A DNA stretch of 64,000 bases from Sphaerulina vaccinii (Eukaryota; Ascomycota; Dothideomycetes; Mycosphaerellales; Mycosphaerellaceae): the NCBI GenBank assembly GCA_022570795.1, contig JAKUDP010000016.1, positions 1,257,198 to 1,321,197 on the forward strand, given 5' to 3'. Position numbers and translations under genes: made by a program. The number at the start of each line of letters is the position of its first letter. Position 1 is the stretch's first letter. The notes under the pieces are model-generated. The model was given only the letters and a program-made list of their open reading frames with translations, did not search any database and was not told the origin of the DNA. Positions 12,057-22,928 of the stretch are shown here, piece by piece.

Positions 12057-15000
12057 ATGGAGGGCACGGCCAAGGGCGTCGAGGAGCTCAAGGCACAAGG
12101 TGTCGTTGAAGCTGCCCAAGATCCGAACAGCAGAGTGACTGCCCAAGACGCCGAGAAGGCTCTCAAAGACCATGCTCAGGCTGGCGGTGCGGCGGCCTTC
12201 GAATTTAACCCGGACGCAAGTCCAGAAGAGAAGGCCGCGCAAGCAAAGGAGGTGAGTCTTCGGGTGTGAGGTTAGCATATCATGACTGTGAAGCTGACAA
12301 AGTGAACCACAGCGAGCAGGACCACGACTACACCGAAAGCACCAGACTGCTGCCCTGGTGACCGACGCGGACGATGGCATCGAGAACCCGGATCTCCCTC
12401 CGCCCAGCAAAGAGGGAGCGATATCAACCATAGACGACCCAACGGCGACTGCGAATGGTCATGTTGCTGAAGACGATGAATATTCGAGAGTGGGCTGGGC
12501 ACCACGATTTGGCAACCCAGGCGAGAACGACGATGATAATGATGGGCGAGATCACCAGACGTTCTTGGAGGGCAAGATCGATGATAAGTTCTTCGGTGAT
12601 TGGTACCACAATGCAGGTCTCATCATATTCGCGTGCTTGAGCTCCTGGACCATTGCAGTCTTGGGCGGAGGTCTAGGCTGGATCTTCATTCTCATGACAA
12701 TCTGCGGCACATACTACAGGACATCCTTGCGCAGGGTTCGACGTAACTTCAGAGACGATATTGTGAGGCAATTGACGAAGAACAAGCTGGAGACCGATGT
12801 CGAATCGCTGGAATGGATCAACAACTTCATGTCCAAGTTCTGGCCCATCTACGCGCCTGTCCTGTGCGCAGGTATCGTCTCCTCTGTGGACCAGGTACTC
12901 AGCACGTCTACTCCGGCATTTCTGGACAGTATGCGTATGAAGTTCTTCACACTAGGCACGAAGCCACCACGTTTGGAGCACGTCAAGACGTATCCTCGAG
13001 AAGAGGACGATGTCGTAATCATGGACTGGAAGTTCAGCTTCACGCCAAACGATGTCTCTGACCTGACAACGCGACAGGTCAAGCTCAAGGTCAACCCAAA
13101 GATTGTCCTCGAAGTCCGCATCGGAAAGGCCATGATTTCGAAAGGCCTGGACGTGATTGTGGAGGATATGGCTTGTTCTGGAATCATGCGTGTCAAGATG
13201 AAGCTGATGCTGTCATTCCCGTTCGTTGAGAGGGTCGAAATCTGTTTCCTGGAACGACCGATGATCGACTATGTATGCAAGCCGCTCGGTGGTGACACTC
13301 TCGGGTTCGATATCAACTTCGTTCCAGGTTTGGAGAGCTTCATCCAGGAGCAGATCCATGCCAACCTTGGGCCGATGATGTACTCGCCAAATGTCTTCCC
13401 TATCGAGCTCGCGAAGATGCTTGCTGGTACACCTGTTGATCAGGCGATCGGTGTTCTGCAAGTCACATTCCATGGCGCCCATGGTCTCAAGAATCCCGAC
13501 AAGTTCTCTGGCACTCCGGACCCATACGCAACGGTATCGCTCAACAACCGTGAAGTGCTCAGCAAGACCAAGACGATCGAGGGCAACGCGAACCCACGAT
13601 GGAACGAGACAGTGAGCATCATCTTGACGAGTCTTAGAGAGCCTCTCACGATCGGCATCTTTGACTACAATGAGTTCCGCAAAGATAAAGAGCTGGGTAT
13701 TGCTACATTCGATCTTGAGCAGCTTAGCAAAGACTATGAGCATCCAAACCAGAGTCTTGAAGTCATCGCCAATGGCCGGCCACGTGGTGCTGTACAGTGC
13801 GACATTCGATTCTTCCCAGTAATTGAAGGTCAGAAGCTTGATGACGGCACCGAGATTCCACCACCAGAGAGCCTGACAGGTATCGCTAAGTTCACTGTTG
13901 AGCAAGCCAAGGACTTGGACGGTAGTAAGTCTTTGATTGGCCAGCTCAACCCATATGCCGTGCTCCTCCTCAATGGCAAGGAGGTGCAGATCTCGCAGAA
14001 GCTGAAGCGCACCAACAACCCAATCTGGACCAATGCTACCAAGGAGATGCTCATCACTGACCGTAAGAAGGCCAAGCTGGGCTTGATCATCAAGGATGAC
14101 CGCGACTTGGCGGCAGATCCGATCATCGCCAGCTATCAGATCAAACTTGACGACATGCTGAACCTCACGACTAAGGGTCAAGAGTGGTACAACTTGGCGG
14201 GTGCAAAGACTGGTCGCGCGAAGATGTCTCTGCAATGGAAACCAGTCGCATTGAAGGGCTCTGTTGGCGGCAATGGCTATATCGACCCGATCGGTGTCAT
14301 GCGCTTTCACTTCCAGAGCGCTAAGGGCCTCAAGAACCTGGACACAGTGGGCAAATCCGATCCTTACGCCCGTGTCCTTCTATCAGGCATCCAGAAAGGG
14401 AGGACAGTCACGTTCAAGAACAATCTGGATCCTGAGTGGGACGAAGTCTTCTACGTGCCAGTGCACTCTGTCCGCGAAAAGCTTGTTGTGGAGGTGATGG
14501 ACGAGGAGAACGTTGGCAAAGATCGCACCATGGGACAAATGGAGGTCGCTGCCTCCGACTACATTCGTCAGACCGAAACAGGCGAATACGCGATCCACGA
14601 CAGCAAGAACGATGTCATTGCGGCGCAGCTACGTGTCGGAAACAGTCAGCCGAAGGGCGTACTGAACTTTACTGTTGCTTTCTATCCTACCTTGAACGTA
14701 GCAGATCCTGAGGAAGAAGAGGAGAAAGCCGCAGAGGAAGCAGCAACTAATGGAACTAATGGAAGCACTACTACGTCCAGTGCGGCTTCTGTTGATGGTA
14801 CTCGCCCAACCCGACACACTCGCAGCGATACTGTTGGTACTATCAGCAGCTTGAAATCGACCGCTAGCAAATCGGAGGCAGCTGCAATGCGCAATGCACT
14901 CGCTGAGAACGAAAAGGAGCAGGCCGAAGCTGAAGAAGTCAAGCAGCAGGAAGTGCCAAAGATCAAGATCGGACCCGAAGATCTCGTCAACTATGGTGAG

Positions 15001-16652
15001 CAAATTCATCTCTATTCTGTCACCCGTTTACTAACTATGCCATAGAATCTGGTCTCATCGTCTTCACTATTCACGAAGGTGAACTTGCGCACACCAACAG
15101 CTACTTACAGGTTCTTATGGACGACATGAAGTATCCTGCATGGCAAAGTGCAAAGATGAAGACCCGACAACACGCGTTCAACGAGACTGGTGACGCCATG
15201 GTCCGAGAGCTGGACTTATCACGCATAACCCTAAGGCTCGTAAACGACTCAGAGGCCAAGGGCGACAAGGATGATAACATAAAGGCCCGTGTCGCAGCAC
15301 CCACCATTGACACGCTGAAGCGATGTCTGTATACCCCGCAGGTAATCCCGATCAAGGACGAGCACGGCCACGAGAGCAAGATCAAGGTGTCGATGCGCTA
15401 CCTTCCTGTTAAGATGCAACTTGATCCGAGCGAATCTTTCAACAACCAAGGCAACCTTCGTGTCGAGGTGTTAGATGCTGCCGACCTTCCTGCTGCTGAT
15501 CGCAATGGCTACTCCGATCCATTCTGCAAGTTCATGCTCAATGGCAAGGAAGTATACAAGACGAAGACGCAGAAGAAGACACTGCACCCAGCATGGAATG
15601 AGTACTTTGAGGTTCCTATCATCAGTCGAACGGCGGGCAAGTTTACTTGCGACGTGTATGATTGGGACTTCGGTGACAAGAACGATTTCCTCGGATCTGC
15701 CGCCATACCCCTGGAGATACTCGAGCCTTTCCAGGCGCAAGAGGTCACTCTGAATCTCGACGGAAAGAGTGGCGTGGTCAGGCTGAAGATGCTCTTCAAG
15801 CCAGATTACATCACACGATCACGACAAGGATCATCAACCTTCAGTGGTACCTTTGCTGCGCCAGGCAAGATCGTCGGTGCTCCGGTGAAGGGCGTCGGCA
15901 AGGTCGGAAGCGCGATTGGCGGAGGCATCTTCAGCGGCGCGAAGTTCGCTACACGCGGCTTCAAGCGACGAACTGTCAGCGGAGCTCAGGATGTTCCTGA
16001 GGGTGAATTGCGCCCAACAAGTATGGACGTGGGAGAAGGCGAAGGCGTCAGCAGGCCGACCACTGCCGCAAATGGGGCTTATGCCAATGGCGACTCCATC
16101 AATGGCATTGTTGGCAGAGACTCGATGCAGCCACCTCGCACACCAGGCGGCCATGACCGAGCGACGAGCTTCAGTCAAGGAAGTCCCGCTGTGAATGGCG
16201 AAACAGGCACTGCCTCGATCAGCATTGTCAGTGCTTCTGGCTTTCCCGAGAAGACAAAGCTGGAAGTACATGTTCACCAAGGCAGCAAGCAAATCATCAA
16301 GACCAAGGCCATCAAGGCCGAGACTGGCGAGGCCAGCTGGGATGACCAGGAGAAGAGAGTGGAGTGCAATGCCGCTGCCCCGTTCAGAGTCGTAGTCAAG
16401 AACGATAAGACCTTCAAGGATGAGACTCTGGGCGAGAACACCTTCTTCATCAACGACTCGGCCTCAGGTGGTGAGCGCGAAGTGCGCTGTGGCGCTGGTG
16501 TGGTTGTCATCCGCACCTCATTCCAACCCGCCGAAGCTCGTTCTCTAGCTCCGAGCACACAATCGCCTGCAGGCAAGAAGGCAGGCTTTGGCAGCAAATT
16601 GCTCCACGCATCTGGCAGAGACAGAGAGCGCAGTGTTACGCCATCTGGATAG
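12057..16652 (+). CDS. Tricalbin: SMP plus multiple C2 domains, ER-plasma membrane tether
   Basis: join(12057..12251,12313..14995,15046..16652), 1494 residues. Intron 1 (61 bp, GTGAGT...CACAG) is in phase 0. Intron 2 (50 bp, GTGAGC, branch CTAAC, ends ATAG) splits a Glu codon. Layout: an acidic N-terminus; a hydrophobic hairpin at about 166-200; an SMP lipid-transfer domain at about 228-435; C2 domains near 443-560, 588-705 and 723-840; an acidic/Ser-rich linker; a degenerate C2 starting near 960; a canonical C2 at about 1093-1213 (with SDP and DWDFGD-type Ca2+ loops); and a last C2-like segment at about 1345-1455. Tricalbins (yeast Tcb1-3) anchor in the cortical ER and bind plasma-membrane lipids through their C2 domains. 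The start ATG at 12057 is the first ATG in frame. The TAG at 16650 is followed in the same frame by 107 open codons (see next entry). Confidence 0.92.
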
Positions 16653-16976
16653 AGTCCGGGAGCTGTTTCCAATACGACAATGGATAGCGTCGTCGAGGAG
16701 GAACCGCGTCGAGGACGAAGGGACAGTTTGAAACGCGCATTCACGTTTCGTGGCCGAACGGCGAAGGAGGTAACGAAAGATATCTTCCGAAGAGGCAGCA
16801 CTAGTTCGAAGCGATCGGCGCAGTCGTTCCGAAGTAACAGCATCTTCACGACTAGGAGCAATATGAGCATGCTGGAGGGCATACCTGGACCCCATCCAAT
16901 GTCGCCAACTGCGTCTCCGAGAAGCTCTAATGTTGGTGGCATGACGACGCGCAAGGCAGAGAAAAGGAAAAAGTAA
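16653..16976 (+). other. Open in-frame tail after the tricalbin TAG stop
   Basis: After the TAG the same frame continues for 107 sense codons to a TAA at 16974-16976. The tail is basic and Ser/Arg-rich (RRGRRDSLKRAFTFRGR, then GSTSSKRSAQSFRSNS) and ends KAEKRKK. The composition continues that of the C-terminus before the stop. It could be a former C-terminus cut off by a CAG-to-TAG change, a read-through extension, a sequencing error or, least likely, chance. No good splice sites were seen that would skip the stop. Confidence 0.55.
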
Positions 16977-17659
16977 ACTTGTTCCTAAAATTTGTTATTG
17001 TTTTGAGCCTAGGAAACGCAGCAGACCTAGAGTGGCTTGCTGCGGCTGCAGCGTCGGTGTCATGGGAGTCAAGAGAGGCCATGAGATACCATCAATGCGT
17101 GTTTGAAAGACAGTGAGCCTGTTTCTTTTTCTTTCGAGTAGAGTGTAGTGTTTTGTATACATTATGTAGTAAGATGAAGAAGTGAAGTCAAATTTAGCCA
17201 CCTCTCCAGACCGTATACGTGACGTGAAGTGAACTCTGTAAGTAAGAAGCAACACCGAACACCCTGCAAGTTTCTCCTGTACCAATCGCCACGCTAAAGC
17301 CCATAAAGATAGAATCAAAAACGATGAGATTGTTAGCATCACGCTGGGAGATGTTAATCAGATTGATGGCTCGAATATTGAGCAGTTCCGCACGACTTTG
17401 CTGCCAAACTTGGTGCAGGCGCTGGATACTTGTTTGGCACAGTGTGGGTTGAATTAGGAGCAATCTCTTGTGGGAACTATGTTCTGGCATCTTAGATACT
17501 CTCCGCTCACGACGCCATGGTCTTCGCCATTTCGTGGAGACATATGCCAAATCTGATCAGAGATGTCGGATTGTTGACTCTTCATATTTCCAATGCTGTC
17601 ATGCTTGATAGCTACTCGTAGCCTGTGCCCTCAGCTTCTCTCTCTCAATCTCGTGCGCA
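16977..17659. other. Intergenic between convergent genes; no gene supported
   Basis: The 3' regions of tricalbin (plus strand) and the first RING gene (minus strand). A 118-codon minus-strand frame at 17194-17550 has no recognisable domain and low-complexity start context; it was not accepted. Confidence 0.55.
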
Positions 17660-18277
17660 CTACAGGTTCTCTTCATCCTCCTCAGCATCGAACAGATCGG
17701 CCACGCTTGCTGACTGGTACTCAAATTCGCGTTCCTCCTGTACGCCTCCGGCCATGCCGAGTCTAGCGACACGATCATCCACATGGCGGCCTTCCTCATG
17801 GAAGAACGTACTGAGCTTATCAGCCAGTCGCAGCATCCTCATTTCGAGGCTCCTCGAATACTCGTCATAGCTTATATGATCAAACATGTAGCGATTGGAT
17901 GTGTTCAGCAGGAATGTGCAACGGAGAGGATGCCTAAGCAGACGAGCATGCCAGTTTTGGAGCTCGCCACCTCGAAGTCGAAGGAGTATCTCAAGCAGTT
18001 TGTGCACATCCTCACCGCTGAGTATGACCTTGGCTGGAAGCACTACTGCATCGTCGTCATCTTCGCCAATGTCATCCTCGTCAATCTTGAATAGTTCAGA
18101 GCGACATGTTGGACACGTATTGGCATTCTCGAGCCATTTCTTAATACACTCAAGACAGAATATGTGCCGGCAATCTGTTTGTATAGGTTTGGAGAGCTTA
18201 CTGAAGCAAATCGAGCAGTCTTGTTGTCTCAGTGGCTCTAGTTGTGCAAAGTAGTCTGTTCTAGTTGGGGGTGCCAT
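17660..18277 (-). CDS. RING-finger protein with one C-terminal FDH module
   Basis: A 205-residue, single-exon protein. Residues 21-58 form a C3HC4 RING: C21, C24, C36, H38, C41, C44, C55, C58, with the usual P56 before the last Cys. An acidic linker (65-77) and a module at about 83-194 follow. The module contains KVILSG, a Trp-Arg-Pro-Arg-Cys-Thr-Phe region and FDHISY. The tail is acidic. RING domains usually recruit E2 enzymes, so an E3 ubiquitin ligase is the likely role. The C-terminal module is not a named domain known to me. The neighbouring gene upstream (18737-19858) has the same N-terminus and two copies of this module, so the two are tandem duplicates on the same strand, 459 bases apart. 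Confidence 0.87.
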   Translation of the reverse strand: MAPPTRTDYFAQLEPLRQQDCSICFSKLSKPIQTDCRHIFCLECIKKWLENANTCPTCRSELFKIDEDDIGEDDDDAVVLPAKVILSGEDVHKLLEILLRLRGGELQNWHARLLRHPLRCTFLLNTSNRYMFDHISYDEYSRSLEMRMLRLADKLSTFFHEEGRHVDDRVARLGMAGGVQEEREFEYQSASVADLFDAEEDEENL

Positions 18278-18736
18278 ATTGAGTTGTTGGAACTGAGAAA
18301 GGAGGCCGATCGTCGGAAAGCAGTTCTGGTTGCGATTTTGGTCGTCAATTGCCTACGGTGCGGCCTGGATTGTGAATGGTCCTGGTGTTCTTGGAGATTC
18401 TGGCGACTTTGAACAAGAGCTTTATATGGTTCAGAAGCGTGTCGTATCTGAGATCCGATGTCCCTAGACGGATGTAAGACACTCATTGTCGGTGGTGCAA
18501 GTAATCCCCGCGTAGTCAGAAAGTCTCGGCCAGTGAGTATCGTCACATCTCGTCCAGGCTGTTAGGAACACTTGGCAAGTGAATGGAGTCTCATTTGTTT
18601 GTTGCACGAAGACGGACTCCGTCACTAATCATTGCGTAAGGCAGTTAGTTGCCTCCCGCACTCCTGAGCCATCGAGAGATAGCGAGCAAGTATCTCTGCT
18701 GTCTCTCTCTTCCCAAGATACCGTGTGAACTGTCTC
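18278..18736. other. Spacer between the tandem RING genes
   Basis: Holds the promoter/5' UTR of the 205-residue RING gene and the 3' end of its paralog. A minus-strand open frame (18238-18546) overlaps the RING start and has no domain features; it was not accepted. Confidence 0.6.
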
Positions 18737-19858
18737 TTACTTGGCGTGGTCCTCCTCATCTCCACCTCCTTCGTCGTCTTCGTCTTGGTCTTCATCTTCA
18801 TGTTCGTCGCCCGAGTCCACCCAGTTGTCGGAGATTTCATCCATCTCATGTACACTCGACGTGTAGTAATTGAAATCGCCCTCCTCCTGGTGACCGTCTC
18901 TAAGACCCTCCTTCACAACCCAGTCATCGCCATACCCGATGCGATCCTCGAAGTGCCCATGAATATCCCAAGCTAGTCTCCTGTACCGTCCGTCAAGTTT
19001 TCCTAGCTTGAATCGATAGCTGACATGATCGAACTTGTACTGAAGCTGATACGGATCGAAGAAGAACGTGCAGCGCATTGGGCTCCGTACTAGGCGACCA
19101 TACCAGCGTTCAACCTCACGGCTGGTGCTAAAGATGTGAACGTATCCCTTGAGTAGTGTCTGTACCAATCCTCCGCTCAGAACGACCTTCTCCGGCACGT
19201 TGACGCTCTCCGTAGTATGACTCAAGTCCACGTTGTACAGGACATGATCTTGGTGCAGCGCGCGTCTGGCAATACGATCCCCACGATTCTGAGATCGAAG
19301 GTACTGCTTAAGGTCGAATGCCAGTTGGTTGTGCCGTCGCCGTCTGTCGCTCTCGGGAATGTTGGCGGAGTTGTGATAGGTGATGTGGTCAAAGCACCAC
19401 TTCATTGATTCATTGTCGAACGTGAACGCCAGGCGAACGTCTAGTTCGAGAATATCCTGTGGCCAACGTGGCTGTGCGAGCACAGGGCCATCGCCCAATC
19501 CGAGGATCGATTCATGTAGTCTTTTGCCAGTGAGGTATACCATACCATCGTCGGCAATATCGTCCTCCTCCTCGTCCTCCTCCTCGTCCTCGTCCTCGTC
19601 GTCGCTCTCAGCATCGTCTGAGTCCGCCGATTCGACATCGCGATCGTTCCCATCACCTTCAAACAGCTTCCAGCGACAGGTTGGGCATGTGTTTGCTCCT
19701 TCTGTTCCTTCTAGCCATGTTTTGAGGCACTCGAAACAGAATACATGTCGGCAGGCGACCTGAGTAGGCTTGACCATCTCTTCATAACAGATCGAACACT
19801 CACCCTCTGCCAGTGGTGCGAGCTGCTCAAGGTAATCATCTCTGCTGAGTAGCGCCAT
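18737..19858 (-). CDS. RING-finger protein with two C-terminal FDH modules
   Basis: A 373-residue, single-exon protein. The C3HC4 RING uses C21, C24, C36, H38, C41, C44, C58 and C61. The first 65 residues align closely with the 205-residue neighbour (R-x-DY-xx-QL-x-PL, CSIC, CRHxFC, NTCPTCR), with three extra residues before the last Cys pair. A strongly Asp/Glu-rich stretch covers 76-105. Two related modules follow: 106-213 (with FDHITY) and 224-340 (KVVLSG, RCTFFF, FDHVSY). The second resembles the neighbour's single module more than the first does. The protein ends in a second acidic tail (341-371). It is likely an E3 ligase with a repeated substrate- or partner-binding part; this function is inferred. 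Confidence 0.87.
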   Translation of the reverse strand: MALLSRDDYLEQLAPLAEGECSICYEEMVKPTQVACRHVFCFECLKTWLEGTEGANTCPTCRWKLFEGDGNDRDVESADSDDAESDDEDEDEEEDEEEDDIADDGMVYLTGKRLHESILGLGDGPVLAQPRWPQDILELDVRLAFTFDNESMKWCFDHITYHNSANIPESDRRRRHNQLAFDLKQYLRSQNRGDRIARRALHQDHVLYNVDLSHTTESVNVPEKVVLSGGLVQTLLKGYVHIFSTSREVERWYGRLVRSPMRCTFFFDPYQLQYKFDHVSYRFKLGKLDGRYRRLAWDIHGHFEDRIGYGDDWVVKEGLRDGHQEEGDFNYYTSSVHEMDEISDNWVDSGDEHEDEDQDEDDEGGGDEEDHAK

Positions 19859-20437
19859 AATGATGTTGCTCTCCGTCTTCGAATAGTGATGAATTGATCT
19901 CGCTTCTCCGTCGTAGGGCGTGCCAGTTGCTGTGAGAAGTCGGCAGCGTTCGTGTTCGTCGACACCTGGGTGCTTGCTACGATGGTCTGTGAAGATCTGG
20001 GGCGTTCTAGCGAGTCGGGTGGGCTAGCGAAGGCCAGATTGGTCTTGTATATTCTGGCGTCACGTTGTGTCGGAAGTGAATGTTCCAGCACTCGCTTCAG
20101 CCGCACTTAGTAGCCACGTCTTGTAAGGAGTGAATATCTCGACGCCTCGATAGTGGAGCTAGCGATGATCCCGATGGTTCGAACAGGTGAGTGAGCGAAT
20201 TTTACGTTTTCTCCTTCTGCCTCATCACTTCACCTCCGCACCGCTAAGACGTGACCATGGAGGTCGAGCGATCCTGCATAAAGTCTCGGAGTCTTCGACC
20301 CTGTCCGCCCGGGCAATCGACCCAAAGCCTGACCTTCCTAGCGTAGACATGTGAGCATATTGAACGTGTCTGTAAGCAAGCTGCCGCTCGAGACAATGAT
20401 GTAGCAAGAAGTCTTCTCATGTTTCCAGGGAGCTAAG
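19859..20437. other. Intergenic, 0.58 kb
   Basis: Upstream of the two-module RING gene and downstream of the CorA gene, both on the minus strand. Short open frames on both strands lack features. Nothing else seen. Confidence 0.6.
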
Positions 20438-22453
20438 CTATTGCCCATCCTGCTCTTCTCGTATAGTCTTTACTCTCTGCAATCGAAATTTTCTATCTCC
20501 CCACAAGACGTAAGCTACCACGATACCGGAAGGTATCATAAGTATAGCTGATATTATGATCGGCCACCAGAAGCGCAAGGTGTTACCATCGATGTCTTTG
20601 ATGTTCATGCCGAAGATGCCAGTCGCCAGAGTCAAGGGCAGATAGAAGGCCGCTAGGACAGTGAGCTGTGTTGCGCGTTCGCTATTCTTGATGCTTATTT
20701 GAGAATCCCGAGCCATCAGCTCGGCTAGCTGGAGTGATTTCTGCATCTGATCCATCGATATTTGTGCCAAAACCATTTGCGAACTCTCGTTAAGTATGAA
20801 AGTGAGCTGAGAGGCCTGGGTGTCGATGTCGATATATCTCCTTTCGGCCAGTGAGCAGAAGTGGTGTGATCGCATTCCTCGAATACCCGCTCCATTGTAT
20901 GCATGTTTTGTTAGCCACTCGAATACTTTTTTCTGGGTGTCGGCCATCTGGCTACGGCGGCGCGCCAGCCGCGTCCGGCAACCTTTGATGTGCGCTAGTT
21001 GCTGTGTGCTGGAGAGTTTGCTCAACTTGTCGTCCAAGGTTCGATAATCTCGCGCCAGATCTTCGAAACATTGCGGCCAACCTGAGCATGTAAGCGCCAT
21101 TGCAAGAACCGATCCTACTCTGGCATAAGGTGGGCTATGCTGGTCGACTCCCATGCGGACTTGCACTTCTGGTGCATCAAGTGCGGCCGTGACAAGATCG
21201 CCGAGTCTGCTGCCCACGATGGGAACCTCCACACCAGTGATCACTCCCGGTGACTTGGGCAGAGAATGCATCGCATCTCGAACCAGAATGACCACGCATC
21301 CTGACGCCGACTCAGTGCAGGAGATTCTTGCATGGGCGTCGCTCAGCCGTTGAGGCGCAACGGTGAGGGATGGACCTAGTTTGAACAGAACGTACTCGCT
21401 CGTAAGTTCCTTAATCCATACACCCTCTAGGTGGCATAGCAAGTGGCGTGGGCGAAAAATTCGGTCATGAGGTCGTCGGAAGCGTGGAAAAATATCGAGC
21501 ATGTTTTGGCTATAATCCGAACCGTGCAGTTGATGAGGTTCAAAGATATGTTCGACGAAGAAGTGCGGGTCGATCGAAATACTGTGCCCCCACCCACACA
21601 TAGTTTTGAAGTCCAGTCTGGATCCATTGAGTACCACATGCGGCGGCATGTCGGGGGAAGGTACAATAATGCCAGGTGGAATCGGTACAGAGGTATCGTC
21701 CTTCTCCAGCCACGCCTTATAGTCATCTTTCTCCTTAGAGATGTTAATTTCTTTGTACCTGCTATACATCAATGTTCCGATCTTCTGTAGGTAAGCTAGC
21801 TGTCCTGCCATCCATCGTCGTTGTATGACCGGCTTCGCTAATTCAACAAGTTCGTCTCCGTAGGAGTTGTCGTAAGAACGATCGAATGTCGGGAAGTTCT
21901 GTCGCAAAAGTTGGACCAATCCTTGCTTCGGATCATGCAGAATGGCGCGTTCATCCCGCAAAATGCTATCGTCCATTTGACCCAGCAAACCAAGCACCTC
22001 ATCGCTCGTTGCACGTCTACCGCCACCGTCCACAGAACTGGCTGTGGCCGCAGTGTCAGATGTCCCTGATAAAGCACGCTGAGCTTGAAGTGTGATCTCC
22101 TTGACCTCATTGATCTCCTTGGTCCTCGCAGCCTCGTCTCTTGGATCACTTGCGGCCTCAGCCTCAATTCCTCCAGGAATGTTGTTGTGCATTGGATTGT
22201 CGTGCGCCGTAGCCTGTGGCTCTTGAGCTACTTGGCTATGCTGAACTGGCACTTCACTTCCATGGGCCATGGCAGTACTCTTGGCTGCGAAGGCTCTCTG
22301 ACCAGGAGCATCGCTGATCTCATCAGTATCTGAAGGTATTCTCTGTTTTCCTTGCTTCTTCAACGACATAGCATGCTGTGCTGACTCATGGTTACCCGTC
22401 TCAGTTGAAGCTTCAGGACTTCCCTCTCCAGAAGTCGTCTTTGAATCGGCCAT
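20438..22453 (-). CDS. CorA-like divalent metal ion transporter
   Basis: 671 residues from the ATG at 22453 (MADSKTTSGEG). A long hydrophilic cytosolic domain is followed by a coiled-coil-like helix and two C-terminal transmembrane helices. The first ends in the signature GMN (about residues 615-617, as FGMNIKD); the second is WWPIIISAILMIPSGIVVAYVL, followed by a basic tail. GMN is the selectivity-filter loop of the CorA/Mrs2/Alr family of pentameric Mg2+ channels. This fungal branch has an enlarged N-terminal domain and its ion specificity is unproven. The frame is open for 111 more codons upstream to an ATG at 22786, but that part has no domain character and is more likely 5' UTR. No introns needed. 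Confidence 0.87.
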   Translation of the reverse strand: MADSKTTSGEGSPEASTETGNHESAQHAMSLKKQGKQRIPSDTDEISDAPGQRAFAAKSTAMAHGSEVPVQHSQVAQEPQATAHDNPMHNNIPGGIEAEAASDPRDEAARTKEINEVKEITLQAQRALSGTSDTAATASSVDGGGRRATSDEVLGLLGQMDDSILRDERAILHDPKQGLVQLLRQNFPTFDRSYDNSYGDELVELAKPVIQRRWMAGQLAYLQKIGTLMYSRYKEINISKEKDDYKAWLEKDDTSVPIPPGIIVPSPDMPPHVVLNGSRLDFKTMCGWGHSISIDPHFFVEHIFEPHQLHGSDYSQNMLDIFPRFRRPHDRIFRPRHLLCHLEGVWIKELTSEYVLFKLGPSLTVAPQRLSDAHARISCTESASGCVVILVRDAMHSLPKSPGVITGVEVPIVGSRLGDLVTAALDAPEVQVRMGVDQHSPPYARVGSVLAMALTCSGWPQCFEDLARDYRTLDDKLSKLSSTQQLAHIKGCRTRLARRRSQMADTQKKVFEWLTKHAYNGAGIRGMRSHHFCSLAERRYIDIDTQASQLTFILNESSQMVLAQISMDQMQKSLQLAELMARDSQISIKNSERATQLTVLAAFYLPLTLATGIFGMNIKDIDGNTLRFWWPIIISAILMIPSGIVVAYVLWGDRKFRLQRVKTIREEQDGQ

Positions 22454-22928
22454 TGTCCAAATATTGTTCATAATAAGGGCAGTAATGTAAATTTTCATCA
22501 GGCTGAGGCCCAGCGGTTTGAATATTGCGCGGTAGTGTCCAGACCCAGCCACATCATGCACAGACGCCACAATCACACCCGAATAGGTCGAAGGATTCCG
22601 GCAGCTGCAGAATCTCGGAGCGTGAGCTGGACGACCTTCGCTTCTCGCTTGCGTGTGTAATGAAAAGTCGAAGAGGTATTGCATTTGAGACGTCCCAGGT
22701 GCCAGGCGGCTTCGTTTGAATATCTTTTTCATTTCTTTCAAAGTCATAAGTGACTGATCGGTATTTACAGCTGTGTTCGCGAGCAATACGCGGTTCTCGA
22801 CATATCCTTCTGTCGTTTTTCAGAGCTGCCCATCCATGAGCATTCTCAACGAAGTCGCTTTTGCCTCCCATTTTGGTCCATCTATACCATGCCCATGCAG
22901 CCAGCAATGATCGCACACTCATTCCCGT
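22454..22928. other. Promoter/5' UTR of the CorA gene and 3' end of tam41
   Basis: An open frame in phase with CorA covers 22454-22786 and could be an N-terminal extension. Otherwise the stretch between the CorA start and the Tam41 stop shows nothing recognisable. Confidence 0.5.

Noticed and set aside
13213..14310. 365-codon minus-strand frame
   Set aside because: Antisense shadow of the tricalbin exon; the plus strand carries clear C2 and SMP domains.
16620..16690. Possible intron that would remove the tricalbin TAG (GTGTTA donor, ATAG acceptor)
   Set aside because: Donor is non-standard, no branch site, and the length is at the lower limit; all other introns in the window have GTRNGT-type donors.
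17194..17550. 118-codon minus-strand frame between tricalbin and RING gene
   Set aside because: No recognisable family and poor start context; lies in a 3' intergenic region.
20820..21047. 75-codon plus-strand frame and similar ones within 20.4-24.7 kb
   Set aside because: Antisense shadows of the CorA and Tam41 genes.
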